From NCBI GenBank assembly GCA_914767715.1, contig OU612065.1, forward strand, positions 25,482,001 through 25,546,000: a DNA stretch of 64,000 nt. The letters run 5' to 3'. The position numbers were made by a program, and so were the translations under genes. Within the stretch, counting starts at the first letter, position 1; every line of letters starts with the position of its first letter. Below the pieces are notes generated by a model, which did not search any database, was not told where the DNA came from, and saw only the letters and a program-made list of their open reading frames with translations. Positions 48,845-61,967 of the stretch are shown here, piece by piece. The DNA comes from Membranipora membranacea. Lineage: Eukaryota > Bryozoa > Gymnolaemata > Cheilostomatida > Membraniporidae.

Positions 48845-51800
48845 TCATTTTGTTGATAGAGTTATTGCTGTATCATCTTTTCGCACAGCAGTGGATATGT
48901 GTACCTTTTTAGGTATTGATGCCGATGCAGCTGAGGTACTGGTAAAGCTCTGAATATTGTCATCACCATCGGCTAATTTGGTGATGTCATTTACTCCTTC
49001 CAGTATAAGATCATCTAAAGTCTCCTGCATAGCTCGTATTATTGCTCGATCGGGGAACTGATCCTGTTAACACAAGAATTGAAGGAAAATGATGCACTTA
49101 ATTGTGTAAAAATGTTATAATAGTAACGTGTCAGAGAACTCGCATAAGACCTGGTCGGGTAGGTTATTTGCCACTATCACAACAAAACAGAGAACAACAT
49201 AGAACAGAACAGAAACATTTTTTTGCGAAATCTCCAGCGTCCTCAATCAATACCCCTACCTAGATGGTCTCACATATATGCCACAATATTTTTTCAGGCA
49301 TAACTATAGGTCAAAATAACATCAGAGAAAGTTGAAGTGGAACTGCCGTCAAGCTGTAATCTTGTCATCTGCTGCTGGTTACGTCGGTGAAAATCATTTC
49401 AATCACACAATACAAAATATAGCATTGTGATGGCATATCCCTTAACAAGCTATATTATCTTAATAAGTCGTTATAGTATGCATTACCTCAAACCTATAAG
49501 AGAGCCAGCTATACAAGTCGAGTACATCATGTACAGCCTCGAGATGGGTGAGCTCGTTGACACTGAGGGGTTTACTAAGAGGCCACAAAATCTGATCCTT
49601 CATCCACCCGACAGTTACAGGCTCGCCATCAGAGAATCGGCGGCAGATCTTTAGAAGTGTCGTCATTACAAACGATGACTGTAGCGGTATGGGTGCACAA
49701 CATATCACATACCTGGTAAATAAACGGTCAAATATGTCGATTGATGCTCATATATTTTATCAGAATTATTTTGGGTTGTCAAGCATTGTCAATGGATCGT
49801 TGGCTCACACATTCAATGGACCTCTTCCCTTTGAGCCTTGCTGCAGTGCAGTGTGATACATGGCATGAGGGGAGGGTGCCTTGATGATAGCGACTTTGCG
49901 CCGATGAGTTGATGGAAAGCAAAGCTCCCTGAACTGGTTTGGCTTTGAGTACACACATGAGAGTGATGGGGCGGACATTGTTGCACTGAAACAATGAAGA
50001 GTTGGTAGACTCCCTGGCTGCGCAACTGTGTAAACACACCGATTATGTCAAAACACCGAAACTGACAATATGCCCTGATTGAGATGCTCATCAACACACA
50101 GGGGTGGCTTCTTGCTGCTGGGGCCGGCCCTTAGGGGGTTGTACTAGAGAAGGTCTCAAAAAGCGCTTGACTCATGGTTTCTAGCTGAAGACCTGTGTGT
50201 TGTGCAGTGGTACGCACACCACTGTATCATAATGAAAAAGACAACATCCAAAGACTAACTACACAATATCACATAAATTGTTTAGGGTTTAGAGTCTATT
50301 ATGTTTACCATCACAGTATCACTCATTCAAAACATGTAGATAAAATTGGATGGTCTATTAGTACCATTACCTACCTTGTTCTAAGGGGCATTGGTATATG
50401 TTCTATAGCAGTCGCAATACTCTTGAATTGATCTAAATGACATAGGAAGTATTTCTCATCATCCATTCTCATTAGTGCAGTGAATATATCTATCAGGTTA
50501 TTCAGTGTCGCATGTGGTAAGTAATAACCGTACAACTCTATCTAAAAAACACATAGAGAAAATATTATGTCATGGGCTTACATAACAACCAAGATTGGGA
50601 GTTAAGCTTATTTACAATGTGAAAGTAGACACATTGTTTGAGTTTCAGATGTAATTCTCTTTGCTTGTGCTCGTAAATATTTTATGGTAGAATCCATTTT
50701 AATCATGCTACTCTAGACACTATAATGACCCATATTTCCATCGATAACACATGGTTTTGAGGTATGTGTTTCGTGAACAAGGAGCCCCTCGCTATGACTT
50801 CAATGGCTACTTAGTTACCTTATGAAGTTATATGTACATCATATTGGATCTCCACATCAATGATGATAGCACCACAAACCTGATCTGCAGTAGGATGAAT
50901 GCCTCCTCTCTCTATGGCCTGTATCGGTTGGTTAAGTAACTCATGCATCAGTGATAGATCTTCAGGGAAGAATGTGGTCACATAACCTGTCAAGATTAAA
51001 TGTTAACATTGTGGGTAGTGCTTACGAGATAACCTACTTACTTTACAACTTACATACTTACAATATTCATGTCATAAATTGAGTGCGGAATGAGCATAAT
51101 CAAAAGTCTATCTGTAGTCTGATTATGATTCCTGATATCATCAGGTTACTTTTGTTTATTTAAAGCAGTTACTTTGCCTCACTTTTCATATGCCTCCTAA
51201 GAAGGTAATGTTTCATTCAAATTCGGACATTGTAAGCCTTACCTTTATCTTCATGCGTAGTACCAAATCTCCCACTGCGACCAGCTATCTGTAATGCCTG
51301 AGAGGGAGATATTACAACTTGCTCCCTGCCTTTCCTCAATCTGTCCCTGTTGAATAACATTTGAACATATTACACCGAAATGCTTTTCTGTCTGAGTAGT
51401 CCAGAAGCCACCAGACTCTAGCATTCAGTTCAATAATTCCTCTTTGGATGGACAATCTGTTCGTGTATTGTACATGAATGGGCTTAGCTGTGTTCAAAAC
51501 CACAAAATTTACACCTCTCAGTGGTCACAGTTGTGAGCTGGGGCCCCTTTTAGGGACCGAAATTGATAACATAAGAAAACTTTCAAATACAATGGGAAAT
51601 CCTGGTGATCACGTGAGAAAACCTCTATTATTGCAATGGAAAACCAAGGTCACATGGTATTGTTTACATAACAATGTGTTAGAAAATGGAGGCATGTGTG
51701 CTGCATTGGTATGAGGACAGCAATGAAACTGTAACTCCTGTCACCCAGAGAAGATGGACTACTATAGTAGAATGTGCAAGGCACTGGCAAGAGGTTGAGG

Positions 51801-54800
51801 ATCATAAATATAAGGATCTGGCAGCTCAAGTATTACAAAACATTGACTATAGAGAAGATATTGTCTGTCACAAAAAAAGTGTTGATCGCTTTTGTAACAA
51901 ATTAGTTCTGAGTAGAGCTCAGAAAAGGAAAGCTGATGATGATAGCCAGGTAAGTGACTATGAAACAACTAAGGAGTAAAATGATTGCCTAATTAAAGGG
52001 AGGAACCGCATGTTTATCACTCCTTGCTAAATCTACTGTTTGTTTTGATCGATTTGATGAAGAAAAGAAATCCTCTTGTCTTATCTATGGTGCTGTGTGT
52101 TTGAATTTTGTTTCTACATCTATCATAAGCAAAGTACTTTTCCTATATCTATGAGAGAGTTTGATGAAGCAAGGGGCAGTTAATACGAATGTATCTTTCA
52201 CTGTTCACACCACATTTGTGTAGTGAATCACCCTCACCGGTAAGAATCTTATTGTTCACTGTGCTGGTGGATGTTTGGTAGCTATTTAATTGGTTGATGA
52301 ATTTTTTCTGTAGGCCCCTGCTAAGAAGACCACGCGTGCTTCAGCTGGTATCCCTGACAAAGGTGTGGTGTTACCTCAGATTTGTGTGATTTGTGAGCAG
52401 AAGGACAAGTGGGTGATGGGTAAGCGTGATCACCTTGCAAAGGCAGAAACAAAAGATGGAGGTAAGCCTGGAAGCAGACTTAAGTAGCAAATATGTTTTC
52501 AATACATGTTGAGTAAGTTTTAAATGTATTATGTGTTTATGTCAGGAGCGCACTAACTAAACAGCAGCAACATTTTCCTCTCGAATATCAAACAATTGAA
52601 TCAAAGACATATCCTAAGGTAGCAAACACATATTGTGTTGCAGGTAAATTGAGGGCTTGCGCCACTGCTAAAGCTGATCATCGAATACTAAGACTTATTG
52701 GCTATACCTCAGACTGTGTTGCAAGAGAGGTACACTACCACACCCGCTGCTACAGAAACTTTACTAGAAAGACTTATGAGAAGGTCACAGCGTGAGTAAA
52801 GTCCTGATTGTTGTTGACACTTGTATTGGGTGATTGCTTTTTTGATTGTCAAAGAAATAGTTCAATAATTTGAATACCCTAGAAGAGTAAAGCACCATTT
52901 CACGCATGCTAGCCAAATTTCTTGCTAGCTAAAATTAAATCACCCCAAAACTAGCAAAGCTAAGTTGAATTTACTCCTCTAGGGTAACTGCAGGGTATTT
53001 CTGTATACTGTTATGTCTATTTCAGCATCTATGTATTTTGGTAAGTAAAGACTGCCCGTACGATTTGTGGTGTGGTGATGCCATAGGCCTAAGCTGTTGA
53101 CACCCCGTTACCAGAAGTGATAATCCTCCCCGCTCCACAGCTTTGCTATCTTATATATGCTTGCTTGTAATACAAGTAATATGTTCCTCAACAGAATTTT
53201 TTTTGTAAGCTTTTAGCTTAGCTGCAAAAACATCTTTAGTATGAAGATAGTTCTACTTTCCGCTGTTGTGTCGAAATCCAGCTAAGCAATTTTTATTGCC
53301 ACTCATTAATCTTAAATTTTTATCATTTATCCAGTGAAACAGCAAAGGATAAAGAATTATACACAAAGACGTACAATGACGTATTTCGACCCAAGATCAT
53401 CGGCGAAAAACTGGTGAAGAATAAGAAGATATACAAGATGACCACGCTAGCCAGGATATTCTCACGCCAAGTGAGAAAACATGAGTGCGCTGATGCTGAG
53501 GACATACTGTAAGTTGTGATATGATATGGTTGTTTTTTTTCCCATATATGAGTTGAGCTTAGATAGGCCTTCGCCAACTTAAAATTAACTAACAAGATCT
53601 TGACAAGCTAGACGGACAAGTAGCATTCATTGCTATGGTTAATAAAGTTGGCTGATAAGATGTTGATGCCTCAGGGTTTCTGGGGCCAAAATGTTAATTA
53701 TGAGCTTTTTGTTTTCAGGCCATCTATGGTGAAGCGGAGACTTCAAAGAGACTACCAAATATCAAATATAATTTTATTAGATAATTTAGTGTTCTTTTTA
53801 TTTTTGCAGATGTGTGAGCGTAGAGAAAGAAAGGGCAGGAAAGAAAAAGGAAGTTCTAGGCAATATTATTATTACCTCTAAAAGCATCAAGGTCAATGCA
53901 TGTTTTCTCATGTAATATGAATATTATTGCGGTCTTTTTTTGCACAGATCATATTGTTGTTTTACATTTTTGCTGTATATGTTAAATTTATACAAGTCTG
54001 TGCATTTATTCTTCCTTCTCATTCAGTACATTTTATTACCTAGAATGTAGAAAACGATTATACAGGTTTGCACATGTGTATTTGACATAGAAATAATTGT
54101 CGTCAATTTGCTGTCTTATGGTCACATTTGCTTATATGTTTTATACTGTTGTATATATTTTAATTTATACAGGTTTGGATATGCGTTACTCAATAGAGAG
54201 GATTTTTTTGTGCCTCAGAAGTTAATACACATACCAAGTGCTAATCTGAACAAAAATAACGGATTTTTATGTCTTTCCATCTTTTTTTTTGCCATTGAAG
54301 AAAAAGGGGCAACCTGAGAGCTGCAATTTTTGCATATTTGAGTTCGCAGCAAAATTCTGGTCTAGGTTCATTTGATTCAAGGATTTGTTTGTGCCTCAGA
54401 AGTTAATACACACCCCAAACGGACATCTGAACAAAAAAATTTTTTTTTGCGCTTTTCCGTCTTTTTTTGCCATTATAGAAAATTTGTGTCCTCTGAGAGG
54501 TGTAAATTTTGCATATTTGGATTCGCAGCGAAATTCTGGTCTAGAATCACTTGATTCCAGGTCCATCCAAAGAGGAATTATTGATCGCAATTTTTTGAAC
54601 ACTTATTGCCAAGTAGCTTCTGGACTAGAGGTGACTTATCTTGGAAAGTGTAGCAGTGCTGACAGTATCTTGTGAAATTAAAGAAGAATTCAACAACAAA
54701 AACAACAACAACATAAAGCAAAAGAGTCCTGCAAAAACGACAAGAAAAGCTCAGGACGTGGTTAGAGGTAATGTTTCATTCTCAACACATATAAATATAA

Positions 54801-57800
54801 ATCCAGTTATTATAATTCCCAAGCAGATGGTGATAATTTTTATATTTGATTCCATGCAAACAACTTACCCCATCTTAGTGAGTTTATAAAAGATAACTCT
54901 CCTGATGTTTAAGTTGAGCCCCATACCTACAGCGTCTGTAGCTATGAGTACCTTACAAGGATCATCAGGATCATTGAACTTGGCAGCTTGAGTCATCTTA
55001 GCACCTGAAAGTGAGGCATGTTGGGTCTAATATCAACTCATAATAAGAACAATGTAAGATGAAACTATCAATAGTTGCTTGGCAAATGTTGTTTTTATTG
55101 TCGGTGAGGGTGTCAGCTCGTACCAAACAGAATGTTTAGTATGCACACAGTTTAAATATGCAGTTGGAGCAAACATGTCTGGTATGAACTACAAAACTGA
55201 GCGACTCGATGGACAGTCCATTTCAGCAATTATTCATGTCTAGTTTAAGTGCTTAAACTGTGTCGGGATAGCTGATAGTAGCATTTCATTAACAACCACT
55301 TTCCAATGTGATGTCATGTGGCATGTGACAAGGCAACGTTTAGTTGTTATAATGCCTCACCTGGTGGCAGACCTCCATAAATAACAGCTACTTGTCTGCC
55401 TTGTTTCTCCAACTCTCTACTTAGACTGAATATATGCTGCTTACTGAAGCACACTATACAATCTCCATCTCTAATATTATCTAATGACTCCAGTGCAGTG
55501 TCCATGTATTCGATCGGTGTAAGTCGCTTGTATCTGTGGATAAAAAGAACACCTGCTGATGATAATATTGTCAAGAACTTTCTGTTTTTTTCTCTCTCAG
55601 CATTGTAAATACTTCTCAGGTTCTCAAGTGGCTTTTCATCAACCTTGTTTTTATTCAAGACTTCGATCAGATGCATTGTATTCTCTCAGTCTAGTTACTT
55701 CCCTTGCAATTAATGTACAACAGCTTAGAAGTAAACAGTTCGTTTCCCAGTTTGAATCAGACATAATAATATTAGATCGATTGATGGCACGTGGGTGCTA
55801 GGGTACAACCACGATAAATGTACTCGTATTATAATAATATTGACCAGAGCGCTTACTTTCTAACTTCCACTGAGTCACCAGTATCAAGGGCATAATTCTT
55901 GATAAGATCAACAACAGCATCTTCTCCACATAGATGCACCTCATCAGCATTCACTCCTGTATCAGATATGACAAATGATGTAATCGTAAGTATAATTTTA
56001 GCCTTTATCAAGATAGGCAGCTAATGACAAGAGTAATCTGATGATAGATCAACAAAACAAAGAAGATAAGCTTTGGTCTTATCAATCACATTGACATCGA
56101 GATTACACTATTAAAATATGTATCTCTGATTGTTAGAGTCAATTTAGTAGGAGTACCTAACATGTACCCACCCCTAATTGATCAAATTTAACACGGGTCA
56201 TCACACCAAATCTCATGCGATGATACTCTCACTAAGTGATTTAATTCACTCTCTATCGACCAGAGATATACGTGCAATAGTATATCATGTGATCAGTGAA
56301 GAATGACCGTGCAACATCAGTTTATTAGTTGTCCACAGAGTACAGATACATCTCTGTATGACTTTCAATGAAGAGTTCATGGGAGAAATATCCATGCAAA
56401 TGGGTCTATTCTACTCCTTCTGATTTAACTAAGGCTGCATAGGCCATATATCTGCGTTTGCAGCAAGGGCACTGCTTCAGTCTACGACCTTTTTTGCAGA
56501 ACCAAAAATTGCTCACTCAGAATAACAACTATAAATTATATATGGACAGTACATCATATCAAATTTAGCCCGCAGTGAGTCATACTGAGCTTCAGTGTAA
56601 GTGTCAATATTTTCTTGCAGAACTGCGATATGATAATTATAATTGAGAGTTGTCCTGATTACATCAATGAGGAGACAACTTCTTATTTACTAATGTAATA
56701 ACGATCTACAAAAACTTACACCACATTTACTCACCAAGAAAAGCTCTCAGCCACGCCCATCCTCTGTGCTCATCCCGGAGCATTTGAATTTCATCTATAA
56801 TTGCAACTTCTATTGGTCTCTGAATATCTGTCATCTCAACCGTACAAGCTACATGCGCTGACTGTGTCTTCTCTACATAGCGAATAGAAATTATTACACA
56901 AATCTTGGTTGCACCTTGTTTTGTTACCCACATCATGGTTGAAAATATTGCTGCTCATTGAGAAAAAACAAATGGATTGACTTCTAGATCTATCCAGTTA
57001 GAGATTAGCAATCTTCTACACTAGTAGTAAATGCGCAAATTAGAATTTTAAACATTAAAAATCAGTTAGAGATTAACAATCTTCTACACTAGTAGTAAAT
57101 GAGCAAATTAGAATTTTAAACATTAAAAATCAATACTTTTATCATTTTGCCTTGCTTATATTGGTTGCTTGAATTTGATGGTTATATCATGATGACAATC
57201 TAAGATACAAAGTTTCTGCTGCATACAATTCTTTACCATTACATTTGAGATCTAAAGAGAAGTTCAGTTAATTCAAAACATTACTATTCAACCATATATT
57301 ATCGACTTGACCAACACCATTGATGATATTATTTCCTTTCTGTTTCTTTTTTTCTTTTAAAAACCTTTTTTTTCTGGCACTGAGTGCAGAACATTTCGAA
57401 TGAGATGACTTTGATTGCCAATAAAAGTATATATTTATCACTTTTAGCCATAAAATCCCTATCGACTATTATCTAATTTTGGGTCTTCTATTGATTTACC
57501 TTCGGGATCAGCAAAGTTTCTCTCTTCACCTGTTACAAGATCACAGGCTAAGCCAAGGCTATTACTCTTCTTAGCAATCTCTACTGCTAACATCTTCAAT
57601 GGGCCACAGTATATACCTGACTTGGATTCTAAAAATCTAAAATTTGCAATTACAAATTTGATGATAAGCAAGAAGCTCAACAGGAAGAACAGTTCTACAC
57701 CAGACAGCGATGATACGATTCATAAAATTTTTATTGTCAGACTGCAAATAGGTCTACTGTTGGATTAGAAATTCTTCTACTAAATGAATATTCAGATTTA

Positions 57801-59300
57801 AATAATAAAAATATATAGCCGCAAGACACCAGTAGTTTCATGACAGCATACTGAGGGAGTAATGTACATCCACCTACCTTTGGAATGCATGATGCGTTTT
57901 ACCACTGTTAGTAGGACCAGCATGAATGATTATCTTACGCTGTCTCGCTCTCGCCAATGGAAACCAGTGTGCAGGTGACGACAGATCTGAGACATATCTC
58001 AGGTCCTCAACACACTCCAAATGTGGATACATCTATGTAAGAATGGCTTAAACTTACATAATATCTTTTGAAATGTAATGACCGGTAATTGAAAGTAGAA
58101 GCCTTCTCAAAAGTTCTGATATCATAAACATAATTTGCTGCATTATTAATTTGAACCGTATGGAACACAATTTGCAACTCACCTATGAATCCAGCTAATC
58201 ATGTCTCCGAGAGCTAAAACTGTGTAATTTGGTAAAACTGTGCATATTTTTTGTTCGTTCTGTCATAAATGACTTATGCAAAAAAACTTCTGTCAATTTC
58301 ATAATTTCATTCATCCACACCGAGGTTGTCCTCACCTTTCTAGAATGTTGAAGAAAATATGGAAATAGATCCAGGACAGTTCCTCGGCCTGCTATGATGT
58401 CACTGAGTGTGATGTGAAGATCCGCAGGAAGGGGGCTGACTGATGCGCAATATTTGCGAAAATCTGAGAAAGCATCCAAAAACGTACTGTGCTCCAATCC
58501 TGCAAGTAGAATGCTGAATTACTGCCATATTACCAAAGCGTGATGTGCTCATTTTCCTTCACAAGTACATGGTGACAAGACTCTTTGACTCTAGCCGACA
58601 TTTAGACCAACAATATATTGGCCGGACCACATTCACATTCTTGGAAAGCACAACTCAACAGCAGAAATGTTACATAATATTTAAAAATGGTCTTGGGTGT
58701 TTGGAAATAGGAGCAGTGTGTGCAACACATCCCTAGTTATGTAATGGTAAATTTATCCTTCAGCTTACCTTGTTGCATAGCAGATGACTTCACCTCTGGT
58801 TGTTTGAAGAAGTTGTTCAGCTGCTGTATGATTTGGTTCTTATCGATTGGGCCGGTGAAATCTTCTCCAGAGTTATCATGCTCTATGTCTGACTGTGAGG
58901 GCAATACTGCAGGTTTTATCAGGCCTGCCACTATCAGAATGATAAGAAATAACTGCGTCACACATTATTACGATGAACTTGTGATATTGGATAGCATCTA
59001 TTTCAGACCCTGGTTCTTCACCACCAGAACAAAAGAGGAATGCTGTGATTTTATGACAAAGCAGAATAATGCATCACGTAATAGTAAGGCAAAGAGGCTA
59101 CACCTTATGAATAAACAGGTCTTACATGTCTTTTTCACTGGCTGGGTCATGCGTTGTGCTTTCCTTCCCTTCTTTCTGGATTCATATCTCATAACATTAT
59201 CAGACTGTAACAGCGTCATTGCTGGTCCAAACATTCTGTTTCTAGTTTGAGTACATTGCTTAGCAAAGGTAAACATTGCTTTAGGTAATCCATTTTGCAT
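48845..59300 (-). CDS. SUPV3L1: Mitochondrial ATP-dependent RNA helicase SUV3
   Basis: SUV3 unwinds RNA in the mitochondrial matrix and works with PNPase in RNA decay. Fourteen exons in phase: 59126-59300, 58769-58924, 58336-58499, 57878-58032, 57500-57636, 56735-56872, 55857-55956, 55361-55533, 54869-55004, 51243-51346, 50880-50986, 50375-50541, 49487-49712, 48845-49063; 718 aa (human 786). The first 50 residues are basic and poor in acids, fitting a mitochondrial presequence. Helicase motifs: Walker [31 protein letters not shown] box [38 protein letters not shown], and motif VI as QIAGRSGRF where the human sequence has QIAGRAGRF. The C-terminal SUV3 domain ([14 protein letters not shown]) is intact. 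The end is shorter than in human: the last exon runs to a stop at 48845-48847 instead of a further Lys-rich tail, though a possible GT donor at 48907 could hide another exon. Intron 9 (51347-54868) holds an antisense gene. Confidence 0.95.
50084..50229. repeat. Dispersed repeat family R2, copy 2
   Basis: Same orientation as and clearly similar to 22136-22288, including GGTTGTACTAGAG, AAAGCGCTTGACTCAT and TTGTGCAGTGGTA. It lies in a SUPV3L1 intron. With only two copies here its full length and ends are uncertain. Confidence 0.75.
51686..53881 (+). CDS. Nested antisense gene, CxxC...HxxxC zinc-binding family (298 aa model)
   Basis: Five exons with good GT/AG sites join in phase: 51686-51949, 52314-52461, 52644-52791, 53335-53508, 53719-53881; 298 aa. 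The gene lies wholly in SUPV3L1 intron 9 on the opposite strand. Exon 1 gives a charged helical region ending in a basic and acidic stretch ([12 protein letters not shown]). Exons 2-3 carry a likely zinc-binding module: [12 protein letters not shown], then DHL, then [14 protein letters not shown], i.e. CxxC...HxxxC. As I recall, this CxxC...YHxxCY layout occurs in many uncharacterised invertebrate proteins, often multicopy and probably linked to mobile elements. Exon 4 encodes a Lys-rich helical part with [10 protein letters not shown]. Exon 5 ends in basic, low-complexity sequence, and a second AG at 53806-53808 could be the true acceptor. Family members are usually longer, so this may be truncated. 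Function unknown. Confidence 0.6.
54201..54561. repeat. Tandem duplication of a 180-bp unit in SUPV3L1 intron 9
   Basis: Copy one 54201-54380 and copy two 54381-54561 share GTGCCTCAGAAGTTAATACA, TCTGAACAAAAA, TTTTTTTGCCATT, CTGAGAG, TTTTTGCATATTTG, GATTCGCAGC and AAATTCTGGTCTAG. They differ by point changes and homopolymer lengths. There is no supported coding frame. Confidence 0.8.
56106..56298 (+). mobile_element. CACT-ended palindromic MITE, copy 3
   Basis: Starts CACTATTAAAATATG and ends GTGATCAGTG in a SUPV3L1 intron. It matches 29011-29203 nearly end to end and the reverse complement of 16611-16776. Confidence 0.8.
56997..57130. repeat. Tandem duplication of a 67-bp unit in a SUPV3L1 intron
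   Basis: AGTTAGAGATTA(G/A)CAATCTT to CATTAAAAATC occurs twice in direct succession with two mismatches, which suggests a recent event. Confidence 0.85.
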
Positions 59301-60206
59301 CTTTATTTACTTATTCTCCCTTATAGGCTAGTTAGAACAGAAAGAAAAACATGTCATCGTTTGTTACTAACAACATAAGAGTTCTGCGAAAGGAAGTCGA
59401 ACCACACACGGACGTATGAAGTTATGCTACCAAGGATATCCCCATCATAAACTTATGTCGTGTTTTTTTTAATTTTTACTTTTGACAAACTCTGTAGGGG
59501 ATATTCAATATTTTACCAGGGTCAGATATTATGTAGTATTGTCAAAGCATTGTTATCAGATATTTTTGTTCAGTTTATTAGACCTAGCTACACAACAAAC
59601 CATTTGCCAAACACTACCGAACTACAACACCAATCGTCCGAACTTATGCTTTTCCCCGAAAGGCACATCAGAGTACCCTGAAGAAGAAGAAGAATTGAAG
59701 CGTCGAAAACTACACAGTTGACCTAAACAAGTTGCTCAAAATTGTTTCATTATTTTGCCAGAACTGTCAGGATTCACTCAATTTCGAACAATATTCTATA
59801 AGTATGTATCACCAACCAAGGAGTGACCGGGCTGTTTCTCCTTGGTATCAAACTTTCACTGTGACCTGCTGAAAAAGTGGTAGGGGTATGGCCGGGTTGG
59901 CCATACCTAAGAAATACACCTCTGATAAGAGAGTGTGACCAAGGAGGTAAATCCTTGGTGTGATGTAGTAAGTAGTATAAACATGTAGGTCAGTTTAGAA
60001 GAATAGTTGTTATACAACACAAACAAGGCTTCAAGCCTTATGTTGTATAACAGCTAGTCTTCTGAGGAGTCTTCAAGGAGTTATAAACAGTAACAAATGT
60101 TTGTTTGGTAGCTACAACAAGATTTAATAACTAACTACCATACCATACCAAGGTATATTGCCTGTAGACCTCCGGCCATGTAGCCAAAGTTTGTACGTGT
60201 GCAATA
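59301..60206. other. Upstream flank of SUPV3L1; no gene seen
   Basis: This should contain the SUPV3L1 promoter just above 59300. No convincing exon is present; a 79-codon forward frame at 59482 has no domain. Small CCAAGGAG/CTCCTTGG inverted motifs occur around 59815-59960, and a hairpin lies at 60004-60056. Confidence 0.55.
60004..60056. repeat. Short hairpin
   Basis: TAGTTGTTATACAACA and AAGGCTT on the left pair with AAGCCTT and TGTTGTATAACAGCTA on the right, with a few mismatches and one base between the inner arms. Confidence 0.7.
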
Positions 60207-60985
60207 TAATATTTGGAAGCATGGGAACAGGAAGCTAGGATGGAGTTCCACCCTGCCAAATGTGAGATAAGACGATTCAGCTGAAAGAGAAACAGGACAA
60301 CTCTACCGCCATACAGATTGCATAACCAGATTATCCCAGTGACAAAGACCATCAAATACCAGGGAGTGCATATCCAGAATGACCTCAAATGGCGGACGCA
60401 CACAGTCTACGTTACCAATAAGGCATCAACAACACTAGGCTTCGTCAGGAGGACAATTCCCCCTCAGTCTACACAACTCAGATGTAGGGCCTACAAACAG
60501 CTAGTACGCCCCGTCCTAGAGTATGCCTTGTGCTCTAGGGATCCACTTCCTAAGACTCTCGCCACCCAGATTGAAGCTGTACAAAGAAGATCTGCTCGTA
60601 TGGTATTCAATATACCACGCATCAGTACAGCCTCAACCACCGGTATGCTCGATAGACTAGACCTGGAACCTCCCGATGACAATGGAGACGCATTGGCCTG
60701 TTTAGTAGTAGTAGTATGCCATTTTTGTGCATGACTCGGGTGAGTATTTCGCACAGTTGAAAAGATGCCATGCACTACCAAGAGATCAAGACACCAATAA
60801 CAGAGTACACAACACCATCAGACTGCCGAAAGAGTACTCGCCGAAATGGCCTCCAATATAAAATTGAGCATCACAACACCAAAGCTCACATCACATGTCC
60901 ACATTCTTTCTTTGTGTGTACCAGTAAAGCATGGAATAACTTAGACCCCGAGGACCGTCTTCTCTGTCCCCCTGGCTAGCTACCC
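60207..60985 (+). mobile_element. Non-LTR retrotransposon (LINE) fragment, 3' end of the reverse transcriptase ORF
   Basis: Broken translations read as the C-terminal part of a LINE reverse transcriptase: LEAWEQEARMEFHPAKCEI, then IKYQGVHIQNDLKW, then LVRPVLEYA and IEAVQRRSARMVFN, and in another frame the C-terminal FVCTSKAWNNL. At least two frame changes and internal stops show it is dead. The motif style (W..E....F...KC, LGVHI, VRPVLEYA..W/IEAVQRRAAR) is that of the jockey/CR1-like clades. Only the 3' third is present, as expected for 5'-truncated insertions. Confidence 0.85.
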
Positions 60986-61094
60986 CACGCCCTACCCTGG
61001 TATCCTGACCTCGGTATGAAATACGGACTAACGGAGTGCCGCATTATCAAAGTCTTCAACCCTATAAAGCGGTGATCACGTCGGCAAGTACCAA

Positions 61095-61251
61095 GTAAGG
61101 AGAGGTATACACCTGAGGGTGCTGGGGCTGGAACAATCAACAATGAAAGCTCCCCCAGTGGGGCTCGAACCCACAACTCCTGCGGCACTAATCGCCTGGC
61201 AGTGAGTGAATAGCAAGCGCGCTAACCGATTGCGCCATCTCACCATCCCCA
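61095..61251 (-). mobile_element. tRNA-derived SINE family S1, reverse copy
   Basis: On the minus strand: GGTGAGATGGCGCAATCGGTT (A box), then GTGGGTTCGAGCCCC (B box) about 50 bp later, then a body of GGGGAGCTTTCATTGTTGATT and a GGTATACC segment. The B box is well preserved, unlike in the 28495 copy. A real tRNA is unlikely because the A-to-B spacing is too long and there is no matching acceptor stem. Confidence 0.8.
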
Positions 61252-61849
61252 AAAAAGAATGGGTCGATGGCGCTAATTAGATAGCCTGCTATTCACTACT
61301 CGGAGTTGGGTTATCTCATCCCACAGCACATTCCAATCCACCATTGCCACCCTATGAAACACAGCGTACGTGTTAGGGTTATTGGCCTTACATGGCCCAT
61401 TGCTGGTAAAGAAAATGGGAGAGCTTGTTAGCCACATAGCAGGGTAGGTCGAGGCGCAGATTGCTAGTAGAGGCGTGGCTTGCTGCTCTTGTTTTATTGG
61501 CTACTTATTGTATACAAACATTGTGAAAGCACAAGGTTTTATCAGAATCGTGTATATTATGATGTCTTATACTTACAAACACTCTTTATATGCTTATGAT
61601 ATATGTCTATGTAATAGCACATATAAATTCTGATATTGCCATTGACATGTGCTCAGTTCTGTAGAAACATCCTATATTTTGCAACATGTGTACTACTAGA
61701 ACATTTCCAACATTCCAGCTAGTGTTAGACTTTATTTCAGAAGAGCAGGAAAGTTGCTTATGATGTATGTCTATGTAATGGCACATATAAATTCTGACAA
61801 CTTGTCTGCTGTTCTTTGTAGGTATTGTGGCAAAGCTTAGAATAATGTG

Positions 61850-61967
61850 TCAACGCCTCTTAGAAACCTCAGGAGGGTACGGATTTTTCTCATTCTGGCT
61901 TACAAAACCCTGGGACGCCTAAAGCTGGAATATGCATGTTGTGCTTGGTCTCCTCTCACTAGATGAA
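61850..61967 (+). mobile_element. Second LINE reverse-transcriptase scrap
   Basis: A short frame reads IFLILAYKTLGRLKLEYACC followed by AWSP and a stop after LTR, which resembles the LINE segment just after the catalytic palm (K..LYK.LVRP.LEYA..VW.P). No flanking ORF remains. Confidence 0.6.

Noticed and set aside
58720-59250. 176-codon forward frame
   Set aside because: Antisense to the first two SUPV3L1 exons and their intron.
61140-61247. A tRNA gene on the minus strand
   Set aside because: A and B boxes are present but the spacing is too long, no acceptor stem can be drawn, and a related copy exists at 28495-28655; it is a SINE.
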